Shown here: positions 1-6,446 of the stretch, piece after piece
Numbering within the stretch: position 1 is the stretch's first letter
How the letters are laid out: each line of letters starts with the position of its first letter
NCBI GenBank assembly: GCA_946615295.1
Contig: CAMOHL010000045.1
Coordinates: 1-6,579 of the forward strand
From: an uncultured Clostridia bacterium
GTDB taxonomy: Bacteria > Bacillota > Clostridia > Christensenellales > UBA1242
Length of the DNA stretch: 6,579 nt
Direction of reading: 5' to 3'
Position numbers and translations under genes: made by a program
Notes under the pieces: model-generated
Database searches by the model: none
What the model was told of the DNA's origin: nothing
Seen by the model: the letters and a program-made list of their open reading frames with translations, nothing else

Positions 1-1
1 A

Positions 2-226
2 AACAATGTCAATAATGATATAAAAAAAGTCATAAGCAACATTGATGAATTGACAGATGAAGATAATGTTTTGCAAAATGCAAGGGAACTTGGACTAAAA
101 GAAGTTACCGAAGAGAACAAAGTAAATATTGAACTATTGGAAAAAAACAATGTGGAAGATTACAAAGGCCAAACAAATTTTTTTGATAAGATTTGCAATT
201 TTTTTAGAAATTTGTTTGGGGGATAA
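2..226 (+). CDS. C-terminal part of a small acidic protein, possibly FtsL/DivIC-like (5' end outside window)
   Basis: An open frame enters from the left edge and gives 74 residues before TAA at 224-226. It has no internal ATG, so the start lies outside the window and the ORF is partial. The visible part is hydrophilic and acidic, with a stretch reading ARELGLKEVTEENKVNIEL. This resembles the end of FtsL/DivIC proteins, where an 'AR..LGL' segment follows the extracytoplasmic coiled coil. It ends in a Phe-rich, probably amphipathic tail (FFDKICNFFRNLFGG). Just upstream of the class B PBP in the dcw cluster is the usual place for ftsL, which supports the idea. The diagnostic N-terminal membrane helix and coiled coil are not visible, so the identity is an inference. 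The stop is 5 nt before the next start, and the last codons contain that gene's ribosome binding site, so the two are probably co-transcribed and translationally coupled. Confidence 0.6.
   Translation, partial: NNVNNDIKKVISNIDELTDEDNVLQNARELGLKEVTEENKVNIELLEKNNVEDYKGQTNFFDKICNFFRNLFGG
218..223 (+). promoter_or_regulatory. Ribosome binding site deciding the TTG start of the PBP gene
   Basis: GGGGGA lies 8 nt before TTG at 232 and inside the last codons of the upstream gene. It is one of the few G-rich runs in this AT-rich window. The next in-frame start candidate, ATG at 262, has no purine-rich sequence at a suitable distance. This supports the TTG start and coupling to translation of the upstream gene. 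Confidence 0.7.
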
Positions 227-231
227 TCAAA

Positions 232-2148
232 TTGAAAAAATCAGTTTACACAACATATTCAATGCAAAAAAGACTAGTAGCTATATTGATGCTACTCGTC
301 TTATTTTTTTGCCTTTTGTCAGGACGACTTGTTTATTTGCAGGTTTTTAGAGCAGAATTCTTGCAAAAAAAAGCAGAATCACAGTGGACTAGAGATTTGC
401 CAATCAATGCCGAAAGGGGAACAATTTTTGACAGAAATGGTATTGAACTTGCAGTGAGTTACACAACCTATGACATTTTTGTTAGACGAAGCAATGTTGA
501 AGATGAAAATGCAGTTGCAAGTTTATTGTCAAAAAAACTAAATTTGAATTATGATGATGTTCTAAAAAAGGTGTCAAACAACAAAGTTAGTGAGAGCTTG
601 ATTAAAATGCAGGTTGAAAGTAGTGTTGCCAAGGAACTCAAAAACAGTGGTGTTGCAGGAATTTATTATAGTGAAAATACAAAGAGATATTATCCTTTTG
701 GCGATTTTTTGACACAAGTTTTGGGATATACCACAATTGACAATATTGGTCAAAGTGGACTTGAACTCTTTTATGACAAATTTTTGAAGGGTATAAATGG
801 ATATAGTTCTGTTCAAAGTGATATAAAGGGAACTGAACTCTATAACACAATGGATAGTTACATACCTAGTGTTGCAGGCAATGATTTGACTTTGACTATT
901 GACTATCAAATTCAATTGCTTTGTGAAAATGCAACAAATTTGATTATGCAAAACGAAAAACCAAAGTCAGCACAAATGATTGTGCTTAATCCAAACACTG
1001 GTGAAATTTTGGCGATGACATCAAAACCTAGTTTTGATTTGAATAATCCTCCTAGAGAAGATATTCAGCAACTGCTTCAAAACAGCAAAAATTTGAGTAT
1101 TGTTGATGTGTATGAGCCAGGAAGTACCTTCAAAGTTTTGACAACTGCGACTGCTCTTGAAGAAGGAAAGACAACTCTTGAAGATAGATTCTATGACCCC
1201 GGTTATAGGATTGTTGACGGAGAAAAGATAAAATGCTGGAAACATATTGGACATGGAAGTCAAACAATGGTTGATGGGCTTAATAACAGTTGCAATAGTG
1301 TTTTTGTAGATTTGGCACTTAGACTTGGCAAAGACAAGATGTATGAATATTTTGAAAAGTATGGATTTGGAAATTTGTCAAATGTCGATTTTGCAGGAGA
1401 AAGTGGTGGAATTTTGATGGATAAAGATACTGCAAAAAAAGTTGATTTGGCAAGAATGGGATTTGGTCAAGCAATTGCAGTTACTCCACTTCAAGAGATT
1501 AGAGCTATTTCTAGTGTTGTGAATGGTGGTATTTTATATCAACCATATTTTGTGAAAAAAATATCTAGCAAAAATGGTGCATACGAAAAGGAGTTTTCTC
1601 CAGTTGCAGTGAGAAGAACAGTCAGCGAAGATACAAGTAGCAAAATTAGATATATGCTCGAACAAGTCATCAAAAAAGCCAATGCCATTGAGAGTTTTAT
1701 ACCGGGGTTTAAGGTCGGAGGTAAGACCGGAACAAGTCAAAAGTATGTTGGAAATAGTATAGCAAGTGGAAAATTCACAAGTTCTTTTGTTGGAACATTT
1801 CCTGCAGACAAACCTGAATATATAATATTGGTTGTTGTTGATGAACCAAGTGGTGCAAACTACTATGGTAGTGTTGTCGCAACACCTTATGCAAAACTTG
1901 TGTTTGAAGGCATAATAAAATATAAAAATCTTGAACCAAGTGATGAACTTGCAAGTGATTTGAAAAGAATGGAAAAGAATATTGAAATGCCAAACTTGGT
2001 TGGAAAGAGTTTGAGTGAAGCAGTGGGAATAATAACAAATTTGGGACTTCAATATGAACTTGACGGAGAAGGTGGAACTGTCAATGCACAATATCCAGCA
2101 CCAACAACTCTTGTTTACAAAAATGGAATTGTTGTGCTTTCAACTTAA
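232..2148 (+). CDS. spoVD: Class B penicillin-binding protein, SpoVD/FtsI family D,D-transpeptidase with PASTA domain
   Basis: This membrane-anchored transpeptidase cross-links peptidoglycan stem peptides outside the membrane. The 638 residues are close to Bacillus SpoVD in length. In order they hold a short cytoplasmic N-terminus, one membrane helix (about 15-37), a PBP dimerisation domain with RGTIFDRNG (62-70) and a conserved GLE segment near 176, the transpeptidase domain, and a single PASTA domain (about 585-638, MPNLVGKSLSEA...). All three catalytic motifs are intact: SxxK as S298-T-F-K301, SxN as S353-C-N355, and KTGT at 498-501. Cysteines C335 and C354 match the spacing of the redox-active pair known in B. 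subtilis SpoVD. That favours the sporulation-type paralogue, but if this is the only class B PBP in the genome it may serve as FtsI in division. The TTG start was chosen for its ribosome binding site at 218-223. A long hairpin follows immediately after the stop. Confidence 0.95.
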   Translation: MKKSVYTTYSMQKRLVAILMLLVLFFCLLSGRLVYLQVFRAEFLQKKAESQWTRDLPINAERGTIFDRNGIELAVSYTTYDIFVRRSNVEDENAVASLLSKKLNLNYDDVLKKVSNNKVSESLIKMQVESSVAKELKNSGVAGIYYSENTKRYYPFGDFLTQVLGYTTIDNIGQSGLELFYDKFLKGINGYSSVQSDIKGTELYNTMDSYIPSVAGNDLTLTIDYQIQLLCENATNLIMQNEKPKSAQMIVLNPNTGEILAMTSKPSFDLNNPPREDIQQLLQNSKNLSIVDVYEPGSTFKVLTTATALEEGKTTLEDRFYDPGYRIVDGEKIKCWKHIGHGSQTMVDGLNNSCNSVFVDLALRLGKDKMYEYFEKYGFGNLSNVDFAGESGGILMDKDTAKKVDLARMGFGQAIAVTPLQEIRAISSVVNGGILYQPYFVKKISSKNGAYEKEFSPVAVRRTVSEDTSSKIRYMLEQVIKKANAIESFIPGFKVGGKTGTSQKYVGNSIASGKFTSSFVGTFPADKPEYIILVVVDEPSGANYYGSVVATPYAKLVFEGIIKYKNLEPSDELASDLKRMEKNIEMPNLVGKSLSEAVGIITNLGLQYELDGEGGTVNAQYPAPTTLVYKNGIVVLST

Positions 2149-2190
2149 AAAAAATATACAAACTCAAAATTTGGGTTTGTCTATTTTTTT
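2148..2190 (+). terminator. Intrinsic terminator-like hairpin, bidirectional layout, between the PBP gene and murE
   Basis: The core stem pairs ACAAACTC (2158-2165) with GGGTTTGT (2173-2180): 8 bp with one G-U pair and an AAAATTT loop. After one mismatch (2157/2181) the stem continues for nine more A-T pairs, because an A-run (2148-2154) precedes the core and TATTTTTTT (2182-2190) follows it. An A-run on one side and a T-run on the other is the layout of a terminator that can act on both strands. It overlaps the last base of the PBP stop codon and ends 41 nt before the murE start. The stem has few GC pairs, so efficiency is uncertain. Confidence 0.7.
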
Positions 2191-2231
2191 GTTTGAATAA
2201 CAATTTGTTGTTTGATTTCATATTAAGTAGA

Positions 2232-3689
2232 GTGAAATTGTATGAGTTATTAGAAAATGTAAATGATATTACTATTTTTGGTGATAAAAATATAGAAATT
2301 GAAAAGTTGAGTTTCAATAGCAAAGACATAACGGCAAAAACTTTGTTTTTTTGTTTGAATGGGACAAAAACAAAAGGCGACCTATATGTTGATGAAGCCA
2401 TAAAAAATGGAGCAGTTGCAGTTGTTACTGAAAAATTGCTTGATGATGTGTTAACAAATTTTTCTAATACTATTCAAATTGTTGTGAAAAATGTTCGAAA
2501 GACAATGGCAATTATCTCTGCAAATTTTTTTGGTAATCCACAAAAAAGATTAAAGATTGTTGGAGTTACAGGCACAAGTGGAAAGAGTAGCACAAGTTTT
2601 TTGATATATCAAATGTTAACAATATCAAACAAAAGAGCAGGTTTGATTGGAACAAGTGGTATATATTTTGACAACAAAAAGTTTGACTATAATATGACAA
2701 CTCCGGACAGTATTGATTTGTTTTATATTTTTGCAGAAATGGTCAAATCAAACATAGAATATTGTGTTATGGAAGTAAGTGCTCATGCAATTTTTTTTGA
2801 TAAAATTTATGGTATAGATTTTGCAGTGAAAGCATTGACAAATGTCAAATCTGATCATTTAGATTTTTTTGGAACACAAAAAAATTATGAAAACACAAAG
2901 AAAAATTTTTTTGATTGTGGCAGTTGTTTTGTGCTTAATACCGATGACAAAATTGGAAAACAAATTTTCGAAAAAAATAAAAAAAATAGCATTTCTTATG
3001 GAAAAAATGCAGATTTTTGCATAAAAAACAGCAAATTTTCATTAAATTTTACAAATTTTTCTTTTATTTATTATAGTAAAGAGTATTTTGTTAAAACAAA
3101 TTTGGTTGGAAAATTTAATGTTTATAACATTGTTTGTGCTTTGGCTGTTTTGAATTGTTTGGGACTAAATTTTGAAGTTGCACTAAAAAACTTTGACAGG
3201 ATTAAAAAGATTTCTGGTAGGTGTGATTGTGTTTATTCAAAAGATATTGTTGTTTTGATTGACTTTGCTCACACAACTGATAGTTTGAAAAATTTGCTTT
3301 CAACTATAACAGATGTTTCAAAAAACAAAAACATAATTGTTTTTGGATGTCCGGGAGAACGGGACACAAAAAAGAGATTTGAAATGGGTGTTGTTGCTGG
3401 AAGGTATTGTGATTTTGTCATTGCAACAACTGACAACCCTGCAAGTGAGAATCCAAGGCGAATTGCCTTTGAAATTGAGCAAGGAGTTTTGCAAACAAAA
3501 GCAAAATATATGTTTGTTGAAGATAGAAAAAAAGCAATCAAACGAGCAATAAGCATTGCAAAAAAACAAAAAAATTGCAATGTTTTGATTGTTGGAAAGG
3601 GAGTTGAGGAATATCAAATTGTGGGCGATAGAAAAATTCCATACAGTGATTATATGGTTGTTGATGAAATTTTGAATATAAGAAGTTGA
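2232..3689 (+). CDS. murE: MurE, UDP-MurNAc-L-Ala-D-Glu ligase adding the third amino acid (predicted L-lysine type)
   Basis: This cytoplasmic ATP-dependent ligase adds the dibasic third residue of the peptidoglycan stem. The GTG start gives 485 residues, normal for MurE, beginning MKLYELLENV like family members. The open frame reaches back to TTG 2193, but that lies against the terminator T-run without a ribosome binding site; TTG 2238 is another candidate, preceded by AGAGTGAA. The N-terminal UDP-binding domain is followed by the ATP site GVTGTSGKSS (111-120, lysine K118), MEVSAHA (180-186), TNVKSDHLDF (203-212) and Y-x-x-x-K with K223, the expected carbamylated lysine. The C-terminal domain carries IDFAHT (343-348), GCPGERD (372-378), DNPA (401-404) and GKGVEEYQ (455-462). 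DNPA replaces the DNPR motif of diaminopimelate-adding enzymes. The P-loop is also unusual (GTSGKSS for GTNGKTT). murF, the usual next gene, is missing. Confidence 0.95.
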   Translation: MKLYELLENVNDITIFGDKNIEIEKLSFNSKDITAKTLFFCLNGTKTKGDLYVDEAIKNGAVAVVTEKLLDDVLTNFSNTIQIVVKNVRKTMAIISANFFGNPQKRLKIVGVTGTSGKSSTSFLIYQMLTISNKRAGLIGTSGIYFDNKKFDYNMTTPDSIDLFYIFAEMVKSNIEYCVMEVSAHAIFFDKIYGIDFAVKALTNVKSDHLDFFGTQKNYENTKKNFFDCGSCFVLNTDDKIGKQIFEKNKKNSISYGKNADFCIKNSKFSLNFTNFSFIYYSKEYFVKTNLVGKFNVYNIVCALAVLNCLGLNFEVALKNFDRIKKISGRCDCVYSKDIVVLIDFAHTTDSLKNLLSTITDVSKNKNIIVFGCPGERDTKKRFEMGVVAGRYCDFVIATTDNPASENPRRIAFEIEQGVLQTKAKYMFVEDRKKAIKRAISIAKKQKNCNVLIVGKGVEEYQIVGDRKIPYSDYMVVDEILNIRS

Positions 3690-3693
3690 AAAG

Positions 3694-3722
3694 TTTTATT
3701 AAGTGTTTTTTGTTAGTATAAT
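3694..3722 (+). promoter_or_regulatory. Possible promoter upstream of mraY
   Basis: A perfect -10 hexamer TATAAT (3717-3722) has a weak -35-like TTTTAT (3694-3699) at 17-bp spacing. It starts 5 bp after the murE stop and about 130 nt upstream of the mraY start. Such matches arise easily by chance in AT-rich DNA, so support is modest; the 165-bp gap is its main support. Confidence 0.3.
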
Positions 3723-3733
3723 AATTTATATTT

Positions 3734-3769
3734 TTTTATTGGTTAGTTTTTTTTCTAATCCATATAAAA
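3734..3769 (+). other. Imperfect inverted repeat with a T8 loop in the murE-mraY gap
   Basis: ATTGGTTAG (3738-3746) and CTAATCCAT (3755-3763) face each other across eight T residues. Pairing is imperfect, with one G-U pair, one mismatch and further A-T pairs beyond. No T-run follows, so it is not a canonical terminator. It lies just downstream of the TATAAT and, if transcribed, could form a leader hairpin for mraY. The rest of the gap is AT-rich sequence without a recognisable gene. Confidence 0.3.
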
Positions 3770-3854
3770 CGACTTTGGTTTAATTTAAAAAAAATGTCCT
3801 ATTTTGTCAAAAATAATTTTATTCATTTTGCACAACATATAGTAGTTGGTAGAT

Positions 3855-4859
3855 ATGGATAAAATTTTTTTTAGTATTTTGTTAGGTTTTTTGTTTAGTG
3901 TTTTGGTCTCTCCACTTGTCATAAAATTTATGAAAAAGTTGAAGGCAAATCAGGCAATATATGAATATGTGGATATGCACAAATCAAAAGTTGGCACACC
4001 AACAATGGGTGGACTAATATTTTTGATTGGAACAATTGCATCATCTTTTTGTGTGTTTCAAGGTTCAAACAAACTTGCAACTATTTGTCTTGTTTGCTTT
4101 GCATCATTTGCAGTTATAGGTTTTTTAGATGATTTTTTGAAGGTTAAGCTCAAACGAAATTTAGGACTTAAACCGTATCAAAAAATAATTGGACAACTTG
4201 CAATCAGTGTTATCATAGCAGTTTTTGCATACAACAATCCATTTGTTGGCAGTGAAATTTTTGTGCCATTCGTTTCAAAAACAATAGATTTGGGCTGGTT
4301 CTTTATTCCATTTTGCATTTTTATTTTTCTTGCAACAACAAATGCAGTCAATTTGACAGATGGACTTGATGGACTTGCTGGTGGTGTGAGCTTTGCATTT
4401 TTTGTTGGATTTTTGGGAGTTGCCTATGTTGTGTTGAGAACATTAAATATTTTTGATGCAACATATCTTGAAGAATACAAAAACATATTGATTGTGGTTG
4501 GTGGAGTTATTGGTTCACTGCTTGCATATCTCATTTCAAATTGCCACCCAGCAACAATATTTATGGGAGATACAGGCAGTTTGGCAATAGGAGGACTTGT
4601 TTCTGTTGTTTGTATTTTTACAAAACAAGTTTTGCTCATTCCAATTTTAGGGCTTTTGTTCGTTTGGACTGCAATTTCAGTTATTGTTCAAGTGATATAC
4701 TACAAAGCAACAAAAAAAAGAGTGTTTTTGATGGCACCATTTCATCATCACTTGGAAAAGAAGGGAATGAAAGAAACAAAGATTGTTGCAGTTTACACAA
4801 TTGTTACTTTGATGCTTTCTGTGCTTTCCATATTTTTGGCAATAGTTTTAAATTCATAA
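3855..4859 (+). CDS. mraY: MraY, phospho-N-acetylmuramoyl-pentapeptide transferase
   Basis: MraY is an integral membrane enzyme that transfers phospho-MurNAc-pentapeptide from UDP to undecaprenyl phosphate, giving lipid I and UMP. The 334 residues match the family's usual length and are strongly hydrophobic, consistent with about ten membrane helices. Family signatures appear in order: GTPTMGG (47-53), the aspartate pair in GFLDDFLK (D92, D93), NAVNLTDGLDGLAGG (163-177), NCHPATIFMGDTGSL (229-243) and the triple-histidine motif MAPFHHHLEKKG (293-304). All catalytic and metal-binding residues seem present. ATG 3855 is preferred because it gives the usual short N-terminus; it is preceded closely by GGTAG. 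TTG 3846 would add three residues. It follows murE by 165 bp without an intervening murF, and a strong terminator comes about 95 nt after its stop, so it may end a transcript. Confidence 0.97.
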   Translation: MDKIFFSILLGFLFSVLVSPLVIKFMKKLKANQAIYEYVDMHKSKVGTPTMGGLIFLIGTIASSFCVFQGSNKLATICLVCFASFAVIGFLDDFLKVKLKRNLGLKPYQKIIGQLAISVIIAVFAYNNPFVGSEIFVPFVSKTIDLGWFFIPFCIFIFLATTNAVNLTDGLDGLAGGVSFAFFVGFLGVAYVVLRTLNIFDATYLEEYKNILIVVGGVIGSLLAYLISNCHPATIFMGDTGSLAIGGLVSVVCIFTKQVLLIPILGLLFVWTAISVIVQVIYYKATKKRVFLMAPFHHHLEKKGMKETKIVAVYTIVTLMLSVLSIFLAIVLNS

Positions 4860-4893
4860 AATAACTTACTCACAAACAAAAATTTTGTTGTTG

Positions 4894-4907
4894 ACTTGAT
4901 AACAAGT
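4894..4907 (+). repeat. Short perfect inverted repeat downstream of mraY
   Basis: ACTTG and CAAGT form a perfect 5-bp inverted repeat around ATAA, between the mraY stop and its terminator. An AT-only palindrome-like stretch (AACAAAAATTTTGTT, 4875-4889) sits just before it. No function can be assigned; both may be chance. Confidence 0.25.
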
Positions 4908-4953
4908 GCAAATCAAATTTTATAAAACTATAAATTTCTTGATTAAAACTATG

Positions 4954-4980
4954 ACTTCTGCTGTTGCAGGAGTTTTTTTT
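4954..4980 (+). terminator. Rho-independent terminator after mraY
   Basis: ACTTCTGC (4954-4961) pairs with GCAGGAGT (4966-4973) in an 8-bp stem with one G-U pair. It has a TGTT tetraloop and is followed at once by seven more T residues (4974-4980). It is the most GC-rich stem in the intergenic DNA and a textbook intrinsic terminator. It should end the mraY transcript and separate it from murD. Confidence 0.88.
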
Positions 4981-5006
4981 GACTTAAAATTTTTTTAATT
5001 TGAAAA

Positions 5007-5036
5007 TTGCCAAGTAAAAAATTATGAGCATATTCT
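5007..5036 (+). promoter_or_regulatory. Candidate promoter for murD
   Basis: TTGCCA (5007-5012) and TATTCT (5031-5036) are 18 bp apart and lie directly after the mraY terminator, where murD would need its own promoter. The start site would leave a leader of roughly 50 nt. The -10 overlaps a small inverted repeat, ATGAG (5024-5028) / CTCAT (5035-5039). A second candidate, TTGAAA (5050-5055) with TATCAT (5074-5079), matches consensus better but would start transcription only a few bases before the murD start. The choice between them is open. Confidence 0.35.
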
Positions 5037-5081
5037 CATTTTGGTTATTTTGAAAAACAATAAAACATATAAATATCATAT

Positions 5082-5087
5082 AAAGAG
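5082..5087 (+). promoter_or_regulatory. Weak ribosome binding site deciding the murD start
   Basis: AAAGAG lies 5 nt before ATG 5093. The alternative GTG at 5087 overlaps this site and has no ribosome binding site of its own, so ATG 5093 is preferred. It adds or removes only two residues. Confidence 0.5.
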
Positions 5088-5092
5088 TGAAT

Positions 5093-6445
5093 ATGAAAAA
5101 TAGATTTAAAAATAAAAATGTTTTGATTTTGGGATTAAAGAGAAGTGGAGAAGGTAGTTTTGAACTATTGAGCAAACTTGGTGCTTTTTGTTATGTTTAT
5201 GATAATAACAAAGAAGTTCTCAAAAAATTTGCATCAAAACCAAACTGCATAATACCAAATTTTGTTGATGAAGATCTTGTTAAAGTTATGGATTATATGG
5301 TTATTTCTCCTGGTATTTCAATTTATTGTGAACTTGTTAAACTTGCAAAATTGTATGGAGTAAAAGTCATTAGTGAACTTGAACTAGGTTCATATTTTGC
5401 AAAGGGCAATTTGATTGGCATAACAGGAACAAATGGCAAAACAACAACTTCAAGTTTGATATATCACACATTTCAGGTTGCAAAAAAACAAGCTGTGCTA
5501 TGTGGAAATATTGGAAGTCCAATAACTCAAAATATATTGCCATTCAAAACAAACTATGTTGTAGAAATGAGTAGTTTTCAACTTGAAAGTCTAGATTTGT
5601 TAAGACCAAAAATTGCAGTCATAACTAACATAACTCCAAATCACTTGGATAGGCATAAAAACCTAAAAAACTATAGAGAAGCAAAATTTAACATTTTCAA
5701 AAATATGAAAAAAAGCGATGTTCTTATTTTGAATTATGACGACAAAAATTTAAGAATGTTACAAGATAGAAAAATTTTGGCTAAAATTGTTTGGGTTAGT
5801 TTGAAAGAAGAAATTGATGGATATTTTGTTAGAAATAAAAAAGTTTTTTATAGAAATAAAAACAAAGAAAAATTTGTTGCTGACTTAAAGGATATCAAAC
5901 TTTTGGGTGAACATAACTTATACAACATTTTGTTTACTGTTGCAGTTTGTAAAACTATGAAGTTGAAAGACAAATCAATTGAATTTGCAATCTCTAGTTT
6001 TGAACCACTAAGGCACAGATTGCAATTTGTAAAAAATGTTAATGGTGTTGATTACTTCAACGATAGCAAAAGCACAACTCCAAACAGTGCGATAACTGCA
6101 ATAAATTCTTTCAAAGACAAGCCACTTATTTTGCTTTTGGGGGGAAGCGACAAAAAAACTTCTTTTGACAACCTTTCAAAAACAATTTCAAAAAACAAAA
6201 ATGTTAAACTTGTTGTTGTGAGTGGAGATACTTCTCAAAAAATTATAAGTTCTCTCAAGAAATTTGGAGTTAAAAATTTTACAAACGCAAAAGATTTTTT
6301 TGACGGGCTTGAAATTGCAAAAGATTTTGCAAGGAGTGGCGACACAATTTTGCTATCTCCTGCTTGTGCAAGTTTTGACTATTTCTCTTGTTACGAAGAA
6401 AGGGGAGATAAGTTTTGTGAGTTTGTTGAAAATATAAAAAATTAG
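5093..6445 (+). CDS. murD: MurD, UDP-MurNAc-L-alanine:D-glutamate ligase
   Basis: MurD is a cytoplasmic ATP-dependent ligase that adds D-glutamate to UDP-MurNAc-L-Ala, the step before MurE. The 450 residues match the family (about 440-450). The N-terminal Rossmann-like domain opens with NVLILGLKRSG (9-19) and has SPGIS near 72. The central domain has the ATP site GITGTNGKTTT (109-119, lysine K116), EMSSFQLE (158-165), NITPNHLDRH (179-188) and YREAKFNIF with K198, the same number as the carbamylated lysine of E. coli MurD. GEHNLYN (272-278) leads into the C-terminal domain with PLRHRLQFV (305-313), NDSKSTTPNS (323-332), LLGGSDKKTSF (348-358) and LSPACASFDYF (421-431). All key residues are present. 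ATG 5093 is chosen for its upstream AAAGAG. The gene follows a strong terminator, so it is probably transcribed from its own promoter. Neither ftsW nor murG begins in the 134 bp after its TAG stop. Confidence 0.97.
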   Translation: MKNRFKNKNVLILGLKRSGEGSFELLSKLGAFCYVYDNNKEVLKKFASKPNCIIPNFVDEDLVKVMDYMVISPGISIYCELVKLAKLYGVKVISELELGSYFAKGNLIGITGTNGKTTTSSLIYHTFQVAKKQAVLCGNIGSPITQNILPFKTNYVVEMSSFQLESLDLLRPKIAVITNITPNHLDRHKNLKNYREAKFNIFKNMKKSDVLILNYDDKNLRMLQDRKILAKIVWVSLKEEIDGYFVRNKKVFYRNKNKEKFVADLKDIKLLGEHNLYNILFTVAVCKTMKLKDKSIEFAISSFEPLRHRLQFVKNVNGVDYFNDSKSTTPNSAITAINSFKDKPLILLLGGSDKKTSFDNLSKTISKNKNVKLVVVSGDTSQKIISSLKKFGVKNFTNAKDFFDGLEIAKDFARSGDTILLSPACASFDYFSCYEERGDKFCEFVENIKN

Positions 6446-6446
6446 T

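Noticed and set aside
129..350. 73-codon plus-strand frame overlapping the first two genes
   Set aside because: It is out of frame with both the partial upstream gene and the PBP gene, both better supported, and resembles no known protein.
574..951. Minus-strand open frame of 125 codons within the PBP gene
   Set aside because: It lies wholly within a well-supported gene and encodes no recognisable domain; it is a shadow frame.
1534..2091. Minus-strand open frame of 185 codons in the 3' part of the PBP gene
   Set aside because: Its length reflects the scarcity of reverse stops opposite AT-rich codons. It has an odd Cys/Phe-rich composition and overlaps the transpeptidase and PASTA coding region.
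2193..2231. Upstream extension of murE to TTG 2193
   Set aside because: It begins three bases after the terminator T-run, lacks a ribosome binding site and adds 13 residues not expected at a MurE N-terminus.
2791..2798. T8 run within murE as a programmed frameshift site
   Set aside because: The frame is intact across it and no alternative product or stimulatory structure is evident. Such homopolymers are common here.
3734..3769. Hairpin in the murE-mraY gap as a terminator
   Set aside because: It has a mismatched AT-rich stem with the T-run in the loop instead of after the stem, so it lacks terminator architecture; it is listed only as an inverted repeat.
4984..5175. Small minus-strand ORF rich in Phe, Ile and Leu, spanning the mraY-murD gap
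   Set aside because: It overlaps the start of murD by 83 bp, and its composition is what AT-rich DNA gives when read backwards. I see no ribosome binding site and no family motif, so it is probably spurious.
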